From: Ruminococcus sp.
GTDB lineage: Bacteria > Bacillota > Clostridia > Oscillospirales > Ruminococcaceae
NCBI GenBank assembly: GCA_017525915.1
Contig: JAFXSC010000027.1
Coordinates: 30,772 to 94,771 of the forward strand
Length of the DNA stretch: 64,000 nt
Direction: 5' to 3'
Under the pieces are notes generated by a model. It saw only the letters and a program-made list of their open reading frames with translations. It searched no databases and was not told the origin of the DNA. Both the position numbers and the translations under genes were made by a program. Positions 50,652 to 58,477 of this stretch are shown here, piece by piece; positions within the stretch are counted from its first letter, which is position 1, and every line of letters starts with the position of its first letter.

Positions 50652-53159
50652 TTATTCGTATTTGAGTTCCTGAACAACGTTGAGCTTCTTGCTCTTTCTC
50701 ATTGTTGAGAGCGAAGCGATGAATATAACAGCTATGAGCACGATCGAATAGGAGATTATAGCGGTCGGATCAAATGTTATGCCGAACGGCAGGTCTATCT
50801 TCTCCATTATCTTCGTACAGATGCGGCACATAAGCAGCGTGTACGGTATGGATATCGCTATGCTCCAGAATACGCAGAAGATATTCTCGGTGAATACGAG
50901 CCTCTTACGCATCTTTCCGTTAAGTCCGACAGAAGCCATGACTGCGAATTCACGTCTTCTCTGCTGGAACGAGATGGAGATGTTGTTGAATATGCCTATC
51001 GAAGCAACGATGAGTGCAAGATAAGCGAATATTGAAAGTATCATGACGAGCTGCTTGTTGCCTTCAACATTCTCCTCCATTGCGTCATCTCTGGAGATGT
51101 AGGAGGCACCGAGGTTTGCGAGGAAGCCCTTGAACTGATCCTCAGCATTCTTCATTGCCGCATCAAGCTCCTTATTATTATCAGGTTTATTGCTGATGTT
51201 AAAGGTTATGCTGCTTGCTTCCTTGATGTGGAGCTTATTGAGGATAGTCTCAGGCTTCATGAGAATGACCCTGCCGTTGTTGTAGAGCCTTCCGTTGAAA
51301 GTACCGACAACCTTGAACTTGTAGTCCTCGCCGTCAACGTTGAACTCTATCTCGTCGCCGATGTCCTTGCCGGATATCTTGGAAACATATGTTGAGATGA
51401 TGACGGTATCGTCACCGGAATTTGCAAGCTCGTTGATATAATCCTTCTGCTTGCCCTTGTTTAGCCTGAGGTAAAGGTTGTATTCCGAGTATTTTACCGG
51501 GTCGGCAGCTTCGATGAATACGATCTCCTTCTTTATCAATGCCTGAGCATTGTACTGGGGAAGGATAGAATCATTATCCACACAGTCGAGAGAGCTGAGC
51601 TTCTCGATTATCGTATCTGTTGTTCTGCCTGCCGCATTGTTGTCGATGATGTTGTAGATCTGGTAATCGTATTGAAGGTCTCTGTAAGCATCCTCAACTA
51701 CATTCGTAAGGCTTGTTCCGACAGATGCGATAAGCAGCACTGACGAGAACGAGATAACGAGGAGAGTGATATTTCCGCGGAGAAGCTTTGATGTCTTGAT
51801 GTTGTTGAGTGCAAGGAATATCGAGGTCTTCTTTCTGAAAACGCTGCTGAGCCAGCCGGAAGCGTATTTCAGGAACTTTCTCAGGAGCATTATCATGCCG
51901 ACAAGTGCGGCTGCACCGATGAGGAAGCTTGCGTCGATAGTCCATTTGCCGGTCGCAAATGCAGCGAAGATGCTGAATATGAGGAGACCGATACCGACAA
52001 CGAAGCGGATCTCGCCGCTCTTGTGCTTTGTTTCGAGCCTGTTGAGGATAACGTCCTTGACAGGGAGCTTTCTGATCCTTCTGACAGGCATGAGTGCTGA
52101 CAGAACGCACATCAGTATCGAGAAGATGATGCCGACGATAATAAGTCTGGGCGTGATGTGGAACGCCATATAGATGCCGTAATCAGCCAGCGGAGAAGTC
52201 AGTCTGCTGACGTAGTAGAGTATTGCTTCGCCGAGTATCGTACCGATGATACCGCCGACAAGACCGTAGAGGAAGCTCTCCGTGAGGAGAATGTTCTGTA
52301 TCTTCTTCTTAGTCGCACCCTGACTCATGAACGTACCTATCACCGTCAAACGCTCGGTGATTATGAGCTTGAATGCACCGTGGATGATGATGCAGCAGAT
52401 AACGCATACGATAGCGAACATGACGTATACAGTGGTCTCCATAGAGCTTGTCATGGACTTGTATGCACTGAGGTCGGAGAGGCTTGAAGCCTTGACCCTT
52501 GTGTTGTTATCGTTGAAGTTATCGCAGAACTTTACGGCGTTCCTGTCGGTGTTGGCATACATATAATTATACCTGCCGCCAGCCTGCATCATTTCGTTCA
52601 TGTACTCATAGGGGAGAATAACGTTGAAGGATTCCTTGGTATCCCCATAGTATGTACCCTTGGGGGCAGCAAGAGCCGATACAGAAAACTCGACTGCTTC
52701 ACCGTTTACAAAGACGGAGAACTTGTCGCCGACCTTCAGGTTTCTTTCTTCGGCAACTCTCTGTGAGATAACGCAGAGAGGTTCGTTTGTATCTTCGGGA
52801 GCTTTTCCCTCGACAACGTACTTGCTGCAATCCTTATTGCCGATGAGGTAGATGTAGGAGATCTTGTCGTCCTCGTTGATGACACCGATCATACGGAGGT
52901 GTCCTTCAAGCCCGGAAATCCCGGTATGGTCGAAATCGTCCTCGCTGAAAAAGACATCGTCGGTATTTGAGTATATCGAGATATCCTTTCCGTCGGCAGC
53001 CTGCTTGATAGTATCGGTATAGCCGTCAAGAATGACATCGACCGCACCGAGACTGAATACGAGCAGAGCCGTACTTACCATGATGGAGAAGATGAGCAGA
53101 AAGAATCTGCCTTTTTTCTCCAGCATATTTTTTGTGATGTAACGTAAAAAAACGCGCAC
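50652..53159 (-). CDS. FtsX-like ABC transporter permease
   Basis: Membrane permease of about 835 residues with two FtsX modules. The first helix (about 15-37), large outer domain (about 40-240), helices at about 245-370, a middle pair of helices near 395-440, second outer domain (about 480-700) and closing helices (about 705-825) are visible. AGGAGG is one base from ATG 53165 but 7 bases from GTG 53159, so I choose the GTG. It is co-transcribed with the ATPase that follows. The substrate is unknown. Confidence 0.9.
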   Translation of the reverse strand: MRVFLRYITKNMLEKKGRFFLLIFSIMVSTALLVFSLGAVDVILDGYTDTIKQAADGKDISIYSNTDDVFFSEDDFDHTGISGLEGHLRMIGVINEDDKISYIYLIGNKDCSKYVVEGKAPEDTNEPLCVISQRVAEERNLKVGDKFSVFVNGEAVEFSVSALAAPKGTYYGDTKESFNVILPYEYMNEMMQAGGRYNYMYANTDRNAVKFCDNFNDNNTRVKASSLSDLSAYKSMTSSMETTVYVMFAIVCVICCIIIHGAFKLIITERLTVIGTFMSQGATKKKIQNILLTESFLYGLVGGIIGTILGEAILYYVSRLTSPLADYGIYMAFHITPRLIIVGIIFSILMCVLSALMPVRRIRKLPVKDVILNRLETKHKSGEIRFVVGIGLLIFSIFAAFATGKWTIDASFLIGAAALVGMIMLLRKFLKYASGWLSSVFRKKTSIFLALNNIKTSKLLRGNITLLVISFSSVLLIASVGTSLTNVVEDAYRDLQYDYQIYNIIDNNAAGRTTDTIIEKLSSLDCVDNDSILPQYNAQALIKKEIVFIEAADPVKYSEYNLYLRLNKGKQKDYINELANSGDDTVIISTYVSKISGKDIGDEIEFNVDGEDYKFKVVGTFNGRLYNNGRVILMKPETILNKLHIKEASSITFNISNKPDNNKELDAAMKNAEDQFKGFLANLGASYISRDDAMEENVEGNKQLVMILSIFAYLALIVASIGIFNNISISFQQRRREFAVMASVGLNGKMRKRLVFTENIFCVFWSIAISIPYTLLMCRICTKIMEKIDLPFGITFDPTAIISYSIVLIAVIFIASLSTMRKSKKLNVVQELKYE

Positions 53160-53209
53160 TTCCATTCCTCCTGTTAATGAATTTTGTATTTATTAATAAC
53201 ACAATTGCT

Positions 53210-53238
53210 ATTATAGCACAAGATTATTAAAAAGTCAT
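53210..53238 (-). promoter_or_regulatory. Promoter of the second ABC/FtsX operon
   Basis: Minus strand ATGACT (53238-53233), 17-base spacer, TATAAT (53215-53210). Confidence 0.65.
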
Positions 53239-53376
53239 TAAAAAATTGTGCTGACTTGAAAAAACAGCTCATTGTATCAGTACATTGACAATTATAGCTG
53301 AAAACAGAGCTCCCGGGTAGTGTCAGAGGTCAGTTTCTGGTGTGACAAATGTCATTTTTTGACACCGGAAAAGAAT

Positions 53377-53398
53377 AATGCCTGCATTTGCAGGCATT
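53377..53398. terminator. Hairpin after the lipoprotein metallopeptidase gene
   Basis: AATGCCTGC (53377-53385) pairs with GCAGGCATT (53390-53398) around ATTT. On the minus strand it follows the stop at 53412 and leads into ATTCTTTTCC. Confidence 0.75.
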
Positions 53399-53411
53399 TT
53401 CTGATATTAAT

Positions 53412-54470
53412 TCATGACAGCTTTGAGCGTATGTCGTATTTCTGACGGAGCTCAGAGGCACAGCCAAAAGGCGCATTCGACGGCAGATACGCAAAATCTG
53501 AGTTGACGTATATATCCCATACCTCGTCTATGGTCTTGCCCTCAAGGTCAGTCCCGGCAAAGATATCGCTCCATGCGATGTTCCACACATCTTCGGAATA
53601 TCCGCCGTTCCGGCACACGCGGAAGTAATTCCGCATTATATCGGTGCCCGCATTGGTGTAGTTGTAGTCGAGCCAGACGAGGAAGCGCACAGAGGTCTCA
53701 CGGTCGCTTTCAGTGTCAACAGTCTGGAGCACCCACGAAACATCGTTGTAGGCGCCGTTGTCCAAAGCATATTCATAGCGGCAGCAGTCTGCGAAGCGCT
53801 CTATATAGCTGCTGTATTCAAGGTTGTCGCCGTTCCAGCCGTACTGTACAACGTGCGCGAGCTCGTGGGTTATGCAGTCGAAGTCGTCAGTGTTGCTGCA
53901 AAGCCACATATCGTGCAGGTGAACGAAATTTCCGCTGGATTCCGCGATCTCGTAGCCGGTGTTCTCCACGGCAAGCGTAACACTCGTCGGAGCGCCGGAA
54001 AGGTCGCCGTAGCGCTCATACATACGCGGATAGCACTGCCAGAAAAGGCGCGAGAGCTCGACGAGCTGCGTGGGAGTAGTATTCTGTTCCCAATTGCTTA
54101 GGTCAATAGTCAGTGTATAATCCGTGCCGCGGACGTTTCCGGTCTGGATAACGCTGTCCTCATTGAGGGATACGTCCACTCCGCTGAGTGCGGAGGAAAA
54201 CATCGGACGCGTGAGCAAGCCTTCATCCTCGGTGGAAGTCTCTGCTGAAGTCTGCTCCTGCGTGGGTAATTCCGCAGCAGTTGTAGTTGCTTTCGTACCT
54301 GCTGACCGCGGAGGTTCAGTGGCTTCCGGTACAGCTTCAGCGGTAGTATCTGCTTCTGTGGTAGCGGAAGCGGCAGGTATTTTTATCTTGCTCTCAGAGC
54401 TTCCGCCGATGCTGCTGCATCCGGTGAGCAGAGCTACCGCTGCAAGAGCGCAGATGAGTTCTGTTTTCAT
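53412..54470 (-). CDS. Lipoprotein metallopeptidase of the basic-secretory-protein type
   Basis: 352 residues. Lipoprotein signal with LLTGCSS (lipobox Cys at about 18), Thr/Ala/Glu-rich linker to about 85, then a catalytic domain. THELAHVVQYGW carries the HExxH zinc motif (about 202-206), and IERFADCCRYEY follows as in BSP-type peptidases (PF04450-like). A sequence like SGNFVHLHDMWLCSN matches the strand before the motif. It probably cleaves proteins outside the cell, tethered to the membrane. AGAGGT precedes ATG 54470. It is a single gene with its own promoter and terminator. Confidence 0.82.
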   Translation of the reverse strand: MKTELICALAAVALLTGCSSIGGSSESKIKIPAASATTEADTTAEAVPEATEPPRSAGTKATTTAAELPTQEQTSAETSTEDEGLLTRPMFSSALSGVDVSLNEDSVIQTGNVRGTDYTLTIDLSNWEQNTTPTQLVELSRLFWQCYPRMYERYGDLSGAPTSVTLAVENTGYEIAESSGNFVHLHDMWLCSNTDDFDCITHELAHVVQYGWNGDNLEYSSYIERFADCCRYEYALDNGAYNDVSWVLQTVDTESDRETSVRFLVWLDYNYTNAGTDIMRNYFRVCRNGGYSEDVWNIAWSDIFAGTDLEGKTIDEVWDIYVNSDFAYLPSNAPFGCASELRQKYDIRSKLS

Positions 54471-54503
54471 GAAGAAGACCTCTTTTCTTGTTCCTTTGCT
54501 GAT

Positions 54504-54532
54504 ATTCTAACACTTCAGCATACAAATGTCAA
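54504..54532 (-). promoter_or_regulatory. Promoter of the lipoprotein metallopeptidase gene
   Basis: Minus strand TTGACA (54532-54527), 17-base spacer, TAGAAT (54509-54504). Confidence 0.8.
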
Positions 54533-54601
54533 CAGATATATGAATGCCAGCGCCTGTTCAGATAATTATTACGGAATTTTGCATAAATTGTGAAAATAGT
54601 A

Positions 54602-54630
54602 TTGACAAATCACCTGTTATGTGTTAAAAT
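54602..54630 (+). promoter_or_regulatory. Promoter of the three-gene small-protein operon
   Basis: TTGACA (54602-54607), 17-base spacer, TAAAAT (54625-54630). Confidence 0.82.
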
Positions 54631-54686
54631 TAACAAGACAGCATATACTGATATGCTGAGAAATTTTGAAATCAGGAGGAATGATC

Positions 54687-55265
54687 ATGGGATTATTTGA
54701 CAGTCTGAAAAAAGTTACCAGTAACGCAAATGCTATCAGCGCAGCAGCAAGTGCTCTTCCGAAGTCGAGCGGAAAAACAGTGGAAGTTGTTTTTCCTAAT
54801 CTTCCGGAGACCCTTGAACAGTTCAAGGCTCTGCCTCAGGCACAGCTTACAAGCGCATTCGATACAGCAGCACTTACAGTTCTTGCACTTTGCTTCTATC
54901 CCCAGAACAAGGAGCTCTCGATAGAGATGCTCAACTTCCTCAAGGGACCGAATTCTCTCAATCCTGCTGAGCTCCAGTTCCTTCGTGACCGCTTCATGGA
55001 CAAGGACTATGTTCCAAGATCATATTTCGTAGGTGCTACACCCGCTAACGATTATCAGCCCTCCCAGCCTTATACGATAAAGGTCAGCGAGAATCCTTAC
55101 AGCTATACTCAGGAGAATTACGCACAGCTTTATATGTCCTCCGGCGGCGCTGACAGCCCGAGATATGTCCGTCTCCGTCTTGCCAAGGACGGCAAGTGGT
55201 ACCTCTGGGAGCAGTTCATACTATCCGACATAAGAAAGCCCGAGAGCACCAATCCCTGGGCATAA
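54687..55265 (+). CDS. Conserved-looking cytosolic protein, unknown function
   Basis: 192 residues beginning MGLFDSLKKVTSNANAISAA. CAGGAGGA gives 7 bases to ATG 54687; ATG 54681 is too close. Helical N-terminus, then a central segment LCFYPQNKELSIEMLNFLKG and a C-terminal strand region with RYVRLRLAKDGKWYLWEQF. There is no signal peptide or helix. I do not recognise the family with certainty. It is the first gene of an operon with two small paralogous proteins. Confidence 0.78.
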   Translation: MGLFDSLKKVTSNANAISAAASALPKSSGKTVEVVFPNLPETLEQFKALPQAQLTSAFDTAALTVLALCFYPQNKELSIEMLNFLKGPNSLNPAELQFLRDRFMDKDYVPRSYFVGATPANDYQPSQPYTIKVSENPYSYTQENYAQLYMSSGGADSPRYVRLRLAKDGKWYLWEQFILSDIRKPESTNPWA

Positions 55266-55279
55266 AGGAGGAAATCGCT

Positions 55280-55654
55280 ATGGATGTTTCAGGAATGTGG
55301 AAGATCGTTGAGATAAACGCAATGGATCAGGATTTCAAACAGACATGGAAAAAGGTGGCTGAAATAGCCGATGACCCGACTGTTTCCGATTTGCAGAAGA
55401 TGATGACCAAGTCGCTCTATGTATTTGAGGAGGGCGGAAGATTTCTTCAGCTCTTCCCGAAGGAGTTCAATGATGACCCCGAAGCTAAGGATTACGATGA
55501 TAGATTTGTTCTCGGACACGAAGGAAAGTGGAAGCTCGAGGACGGCAAGCTCTATGCTGAGGGCGATGATGAGGACGAATGGACAGAATTTATTCCCGTC
55601 GGAGATGACGGTACGCTTGAAATATTCGGCTTCTTCAGGATCGCCAAAGCCTGA
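55280..55654 (+). CDS. Small acidic protein, lipocalin-like pattern, copy 1
   Basis: 124 residues beginning MDVSGMWKIVEINAMDQDFK. AAAGGAGG lies 8 bases before ATG 55280; upstream codons in the frame overlap the previous gene and lack a site. Strong acidic composition and alternating strands (GKWKLEDGKLYAEG, WTEFIPVGDDGTLEIFGFFR). The GxWK start and strand pattern recall small lipocalin-like proteins, but this is weak. It is paralogous to the next gene. Function unknown. Confidence 0.75.
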   Translation: MDVSGMWKIVEINAMDQDFKQTWKKVAEIADDPTVSDLQKMMTKSLYVFEEGGRFLQLFPKEFNDDPEAKDYDDRFVLGHEGKWKLEDGKLYAEGDDEDEWTEFIPVGDDGTLEIFGFFRIAKA

Positions 55655-55686
55655 GACAGCCGCAGTATGATTAAGGAGGAATTGTA

Positions 55687-56109
55687 ATGGATATCATTGG
55701 TGTATGGAAGGTTGCGGAGGCGCAGACCTTCAACAAGCAGACATTCAAGCTCGACTGGCGCAAGGCTGAGGACATTCTTGCAGACGACAGCCTTGAGGAC
55801 TACGAGAAGCAGCCGATCTCGATGCGTTTCCTTTTCACAGAGGACGGCAAGATCAAGACCCTTTCACCTATCCCGGAGGGCGTTACAAAGGAGGAACTCG
55901 ATGAGGCTATAGCTTCCGGTGAGTGTTCTCTTTACGATGAGAATACCATCGTTGTTGAGGAGAAGGAGTGGAAGGAAGAGGACGGAAAGATCGTCTGGAA
56001 TACCGGCGTCAAGGGCGAGGTAATGGACGAGGAGATCAATCCCTGGGCTGAACTCAAGCAGACTGACAACGGCATCGAAATGATGACATTCAGACTTGTT
56101 AAGGAATAA
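55687..56109 (+). CDS. Small acidic protein, lipocalin-like pattern, copy 2
   Basis: 140 residues beginning MDIIGVWKVAEAQTFNKQTF, clearly related to the product at 55280 (same MDxxGxWKxxE start, similar DWRKAEDI helix, same closing strand). AAGGAGG lies just upstream. It is acidic and cytosolic. The pair may arise from tandem duplication. Function unknown. Confidence 0.77.
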   Translation: MDIIGVWKVAEAQTFNKQTFKLDWRKAEDILADDSLEDYEKQPISMRFLFTEDGKIKTLSPIPEGVTKEELDEAIASGECSLYDENTIVVEEKEWKEEDGKIVWNTGVKGEVMDEEINPWAELKQTDNGIEMMTFRLVKE

Positions 56110-56122
56110 TGATATATTACAG

Positions 56123-56149
56123 GGCGGATATGCAGATATCCGCCTTTTT
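56123..56149 (+). terminator. Terminator of the small-protein operon
   Basis: GGCGGATAT (56123-56131), GCAG, ATATCCGCC (56136-56144), then TTTTT. Confidence 0.95.
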
Positions 56150-56180
56150 GCTGCCTTGCGGAAATATTTCCGGAAACCTC

Positions 56181-56209
56181 TTGACTAAAGCGTCAAAATA
56201 TGAGATAAT
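56181..56209 (+). promoter_or_regulatory. Promoter of the small multidrug-export-type gene
   Basis: TTGACT (56181-56186), 17-base spacer, GATAAT (56204-56209). Confidence 0.75.
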
Positions 56210-56244
56210 ATGTATGTTTGATTTCATTGAAAGAGAGATAGTCT

Positions 56245-56721
56245 ATGTTTAAGAAATACCTGATAACATTCCTGATATCAATGGTTCCTCTTGTTGAACT
56301 GAGAGGAGGCGTACCCGTCGGCACAGGCATGGGACTTCCTTGGCACTGGTGTCTGCTGGTCTGCATGATAGGAAATATGATACCGGTGCCGTTCATATAC
56401 TTCTTCGCAAGAAAAATACTTGTGTGGGGAAGCGACAAGCGTGTGATCGGGAAGTTCTTCTCATGGTGCCTTGAAAAGGGCGAAAAAGGCGGAAAGAAGC
56501 TTCAGGAGAAGGCAGGAAAGGGCATATATGTCGCACTGCTGCTGTTCGTCGGGATACCGCTTCCCGGTACTGGCGCATGGACAGGCACTCTTGCGGCGAG
56601 CATACTTGACCTTGACTTCAAGAAAAGCATAATCATGGTCGTTCTGGGAATACTCCTTGCAGGCATCATAATGACGCTACTCAGTCAGGGCGTAAAGACC
56701 GGCATCACCTCCGCGTTCTGA
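56245..56721 (+). CDS. Small multidrug-export-type membrane protein (COG2426-like)
   Basis: 158 residues with four hydrophobic helices. The conserved signatures PLVELRGGVPVG (about 16-27) and GIPLPGTGAWTGTLAA (about 104-119) are those of the small-multidrug-export/COG2426 family. The actual substrate of the family is poorly defined. AGAGAGAT precedes ATG 56245. It stands as a single gene between a promoter and a terminator. Confidence 0.88.
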   Translation: MFKKYLITFLISMVPLVELRGGVPVGTGMGLPWHWCLLVCMIGNMIPVPFIYFFARKILVWGSDKRVIGKFFSWCLEKGEKGGKKLQEKAGKGIYVALLLFVGIPLPGTGAWTGTLAASILDLDFKKSIIMVVLGILLAGIIMTLLSQGVKTGITSAF

Positions 56722-56727
56722 AAAATC

Positions 56728-56757
56728 AGCCGTAGGATACGTCCTGCGGCTTTTTTT
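56728..56757 (+). terminator. Terminator after the COG2426-like gene
   Basis: AGCCGTAGGA (56728-56737) pairs with TCCTGCGGCT (56742-56751) with one wobble, then TTTTTT. Confidence 0.93.
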
Positions 56758-56766
56758 CGTATACTC

Positions 56767-56795
56767 TTGAAATGTGCTGATATGTGTGATATAAT
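56767..56795 (+). promoter_or_regulatory. Promoter of the GAF-GGDEF gene
   Basis: TTGAAA (56767-56772), 17-base spacer, TATAAT (56790-56795). Confidence 0.85.
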
Positions 56796-56874
56796 GAAAA
56801 GAGAATTATAATGCGGTCGAACACTGTGCATCAAGATAAATCATCAACAGCTATGCTGTGGAAAGGACTGTTCT

Positions 56875-58290
56875 ATGGACTTTCAGCAATTCGCGGACGG
56901 TTTCCGTAACGATACCTGTGTCATTTCTGTTGAAAAAAAGGAAGACATCGGGCACGGCGATATCCGTATAGTTGCCGTAAATAAAGGCTTTTTTGATGTT
57001 CTTCGCAATTTGCTAAAAAAAGCCGTCAGCTCGGATTTTGAGTTTGTGCCGGATTCGCTGTATGACAGATATTTGCCGAGGAGTTCCAGCTTCGAGGATA
57101 TCTGCTGCCGCGCAGCACTTGCAAAGAAGCCCGTACATACCTATGTACACATCGGAGATCCCGATATATGGCTGAATATCTTTCTTATGCCGATCGAATA
57201 CGATGATCCGTGCCGTGCGTACTGTTCCTATACTATTGAAGCAACGGAGCTCGCCGGTATCGACCTCATCTCCACACACTCTCCCGAGACCTCGGCTGAC
57301 GTTCTCAGGACGTGTATAAAGCTGAGGGAAACTGATGATTTCAAGAAGACCATGAAGGAGGTCATAGGCGATATACGAAGGATATGTGATGCAGCAGTCT
57401 GCACGCTTATGCTCATAAATCCTACCGACGGCACCTGCTCGGTGCTTGCTACTGATATCCGCGAGGGAAGCACGCTGAAGCGCGTCACTCAGTTCGTGAA
57501 TTTCTACGATATCGCTAATTCATGGCTTGAAACGATAGGCGACAACGATTGCCTCATAATCAAGAGCGAAGAGGATATGAAGTATATCAGCGAGGTCAAC
57601 AATCCCTGGTATCTTACTCTTGAAGAAGCCGGAGTTGACAGCGTGGTAATGTTTCCGCTGAGGTACAACAGCGAGGTTCTCGGCTTTATATGGGCGACCA
57701 ATTTTGACACTCGCTATACCATGCGTATCAAGGAAACACTTGAACTTACTACGTTCTTCATTTCCTCCGAGATAGCAAGCTACAAGATGGTCAGGAGCCT
57801 TGAGATGATAAGCTATACCGATATGCTTACCGGCGTACGGAACCGCAATGCTATGAACAACAGGGTGAGCGATATCATTTCCGGAAAGCACCTGATGGAC
57901 AAGCCCTATGGCGTGGTATTTGCCGACCTTAACGGCTTGAAGAATGTGAACGACAGCGGCGGACATTCGGCTGGCGACCTTCTGCTGAAAAAAGCGGCAA
58001 TCGTGCTTCAGGAGATATTCCCGGGGAAGGAGATATACCGTGCAGGCGGCGATGAGTTCATGGTGATAGTCACTGACTGTACGAACGATGAACTTGGCGA
58101 GATGGTCGCAAAACTCAGGAGGAGAAATTCCGCTCCGGAGAACGTCTGCTTTGCGGTGGGCGGCTGTTTTTGCGGAAAGGGCATGGATATCTGCAAGGCG
58201 ATGCAGATGGCGGACCAGCGTATGTACAAGGACAAGCAGAACTATTACGCAAGTCACCCGGAGGAACGCCGGGACCTGCGCCGCAGATGA
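56875..58290 (+). CDS. GAF-GGDEF diguanylate cyclase
   Basis: 471 residues, probable cyclic-di-GMP synthase. The N-terminal part begins MDFQQFADGF and is closely related to that of the GGDEF-EAL protein at 44709-46976 (shared VHTYVHxxxxxxWxNIFxMP). A GAF domain lies at about 150-300 (DDFKKTMKEVIGDIRRICDA) and GGDEF at about 310-460 (YTDMLTGVRNRNAM, FADLNGLKNVND, RAGGDEFMVIV). There is no EAL domain and no visible RxxD inhibition site. AAGGA precedes ATG 56875. It is read in the same direction as the hydrogenase-like fusion that follows, but a terminator and a promoter separate them. Confidence 0.92.
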   Translation: MDFQQFADGFRNDTCVISVEKKEDIGHGDIRIVAVNKGFFDVLRNLLKKAVSSDFEFVPDSLYDRYLPRSSSFEDICCRAALAKKPVHTYVHIGDPDIWLNIFLMPIEYDDPCRAYCSYTIEATELAGIDLISTHSPETSADVLRTCIKLRETDDFKKTMKEVIGDIRRICDAAVCTLMLINPTDGTCSVLATDIREGSTLKRVTQFVNFYDIANSWLETIGDNDCLIIKSEEDMKYISEVNNPWYLTLEEAGVDSVVMFPLRYNSEVLGFIWATNFDTRYTMRIKETLELTTFFISSEIASYKMVRSLEMISYTDMLTGVRNRNAMNNRVSDIISGKHLMDKPYGVVFADLNGLKNVNDSGGHSAGDLLLKKAAIVLQEIFPGKEIYRAGGDEFMVIVTDCTNDELGEMVAKLRRRNSAPENVCFAVGGCFCGKGMDICKAMQMADQRMYKDKQNYYASHPEERRDLRRR

Positions 58291-58300
58291 TATTGATGTT

Positions 58301-58328
58301 AAAAAGAACTGCTCTTGCAGTTCTTTTT
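58301..58328 (+). terminator. Terminator after the GAF-GGDEF gene
   Basis: AAAAAGAACTGC (58301-58312), TCTT, GCAGTTCTTTTT (58317-58328), perfect stem. Confidence 0.93.
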
Positions 58329-58349
58329 ATGTTATTAACAATTTGTCTA

Positions 58350-58378
58350 TTGATTTCTTACATTTTAGCAGTTATAAT
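58350..58378 (+). promoter_or_regulatory. Promoter of the hydrogenase/GGDEF/EAL fusion gene
   Basis: TTGATT (58350-58355), 17-base spacer, TATAAT (58373-58378). Confidence 0.82.
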
Positions 58379-58477
58379 AATAATATACTTTCAACTGTTT
58401 TCATAGAATTTCCGGCATTCTGCTTCATGAGATGCGACATATATTTGCAATACCAGAATAAATAGAGGTGGCAGAAA

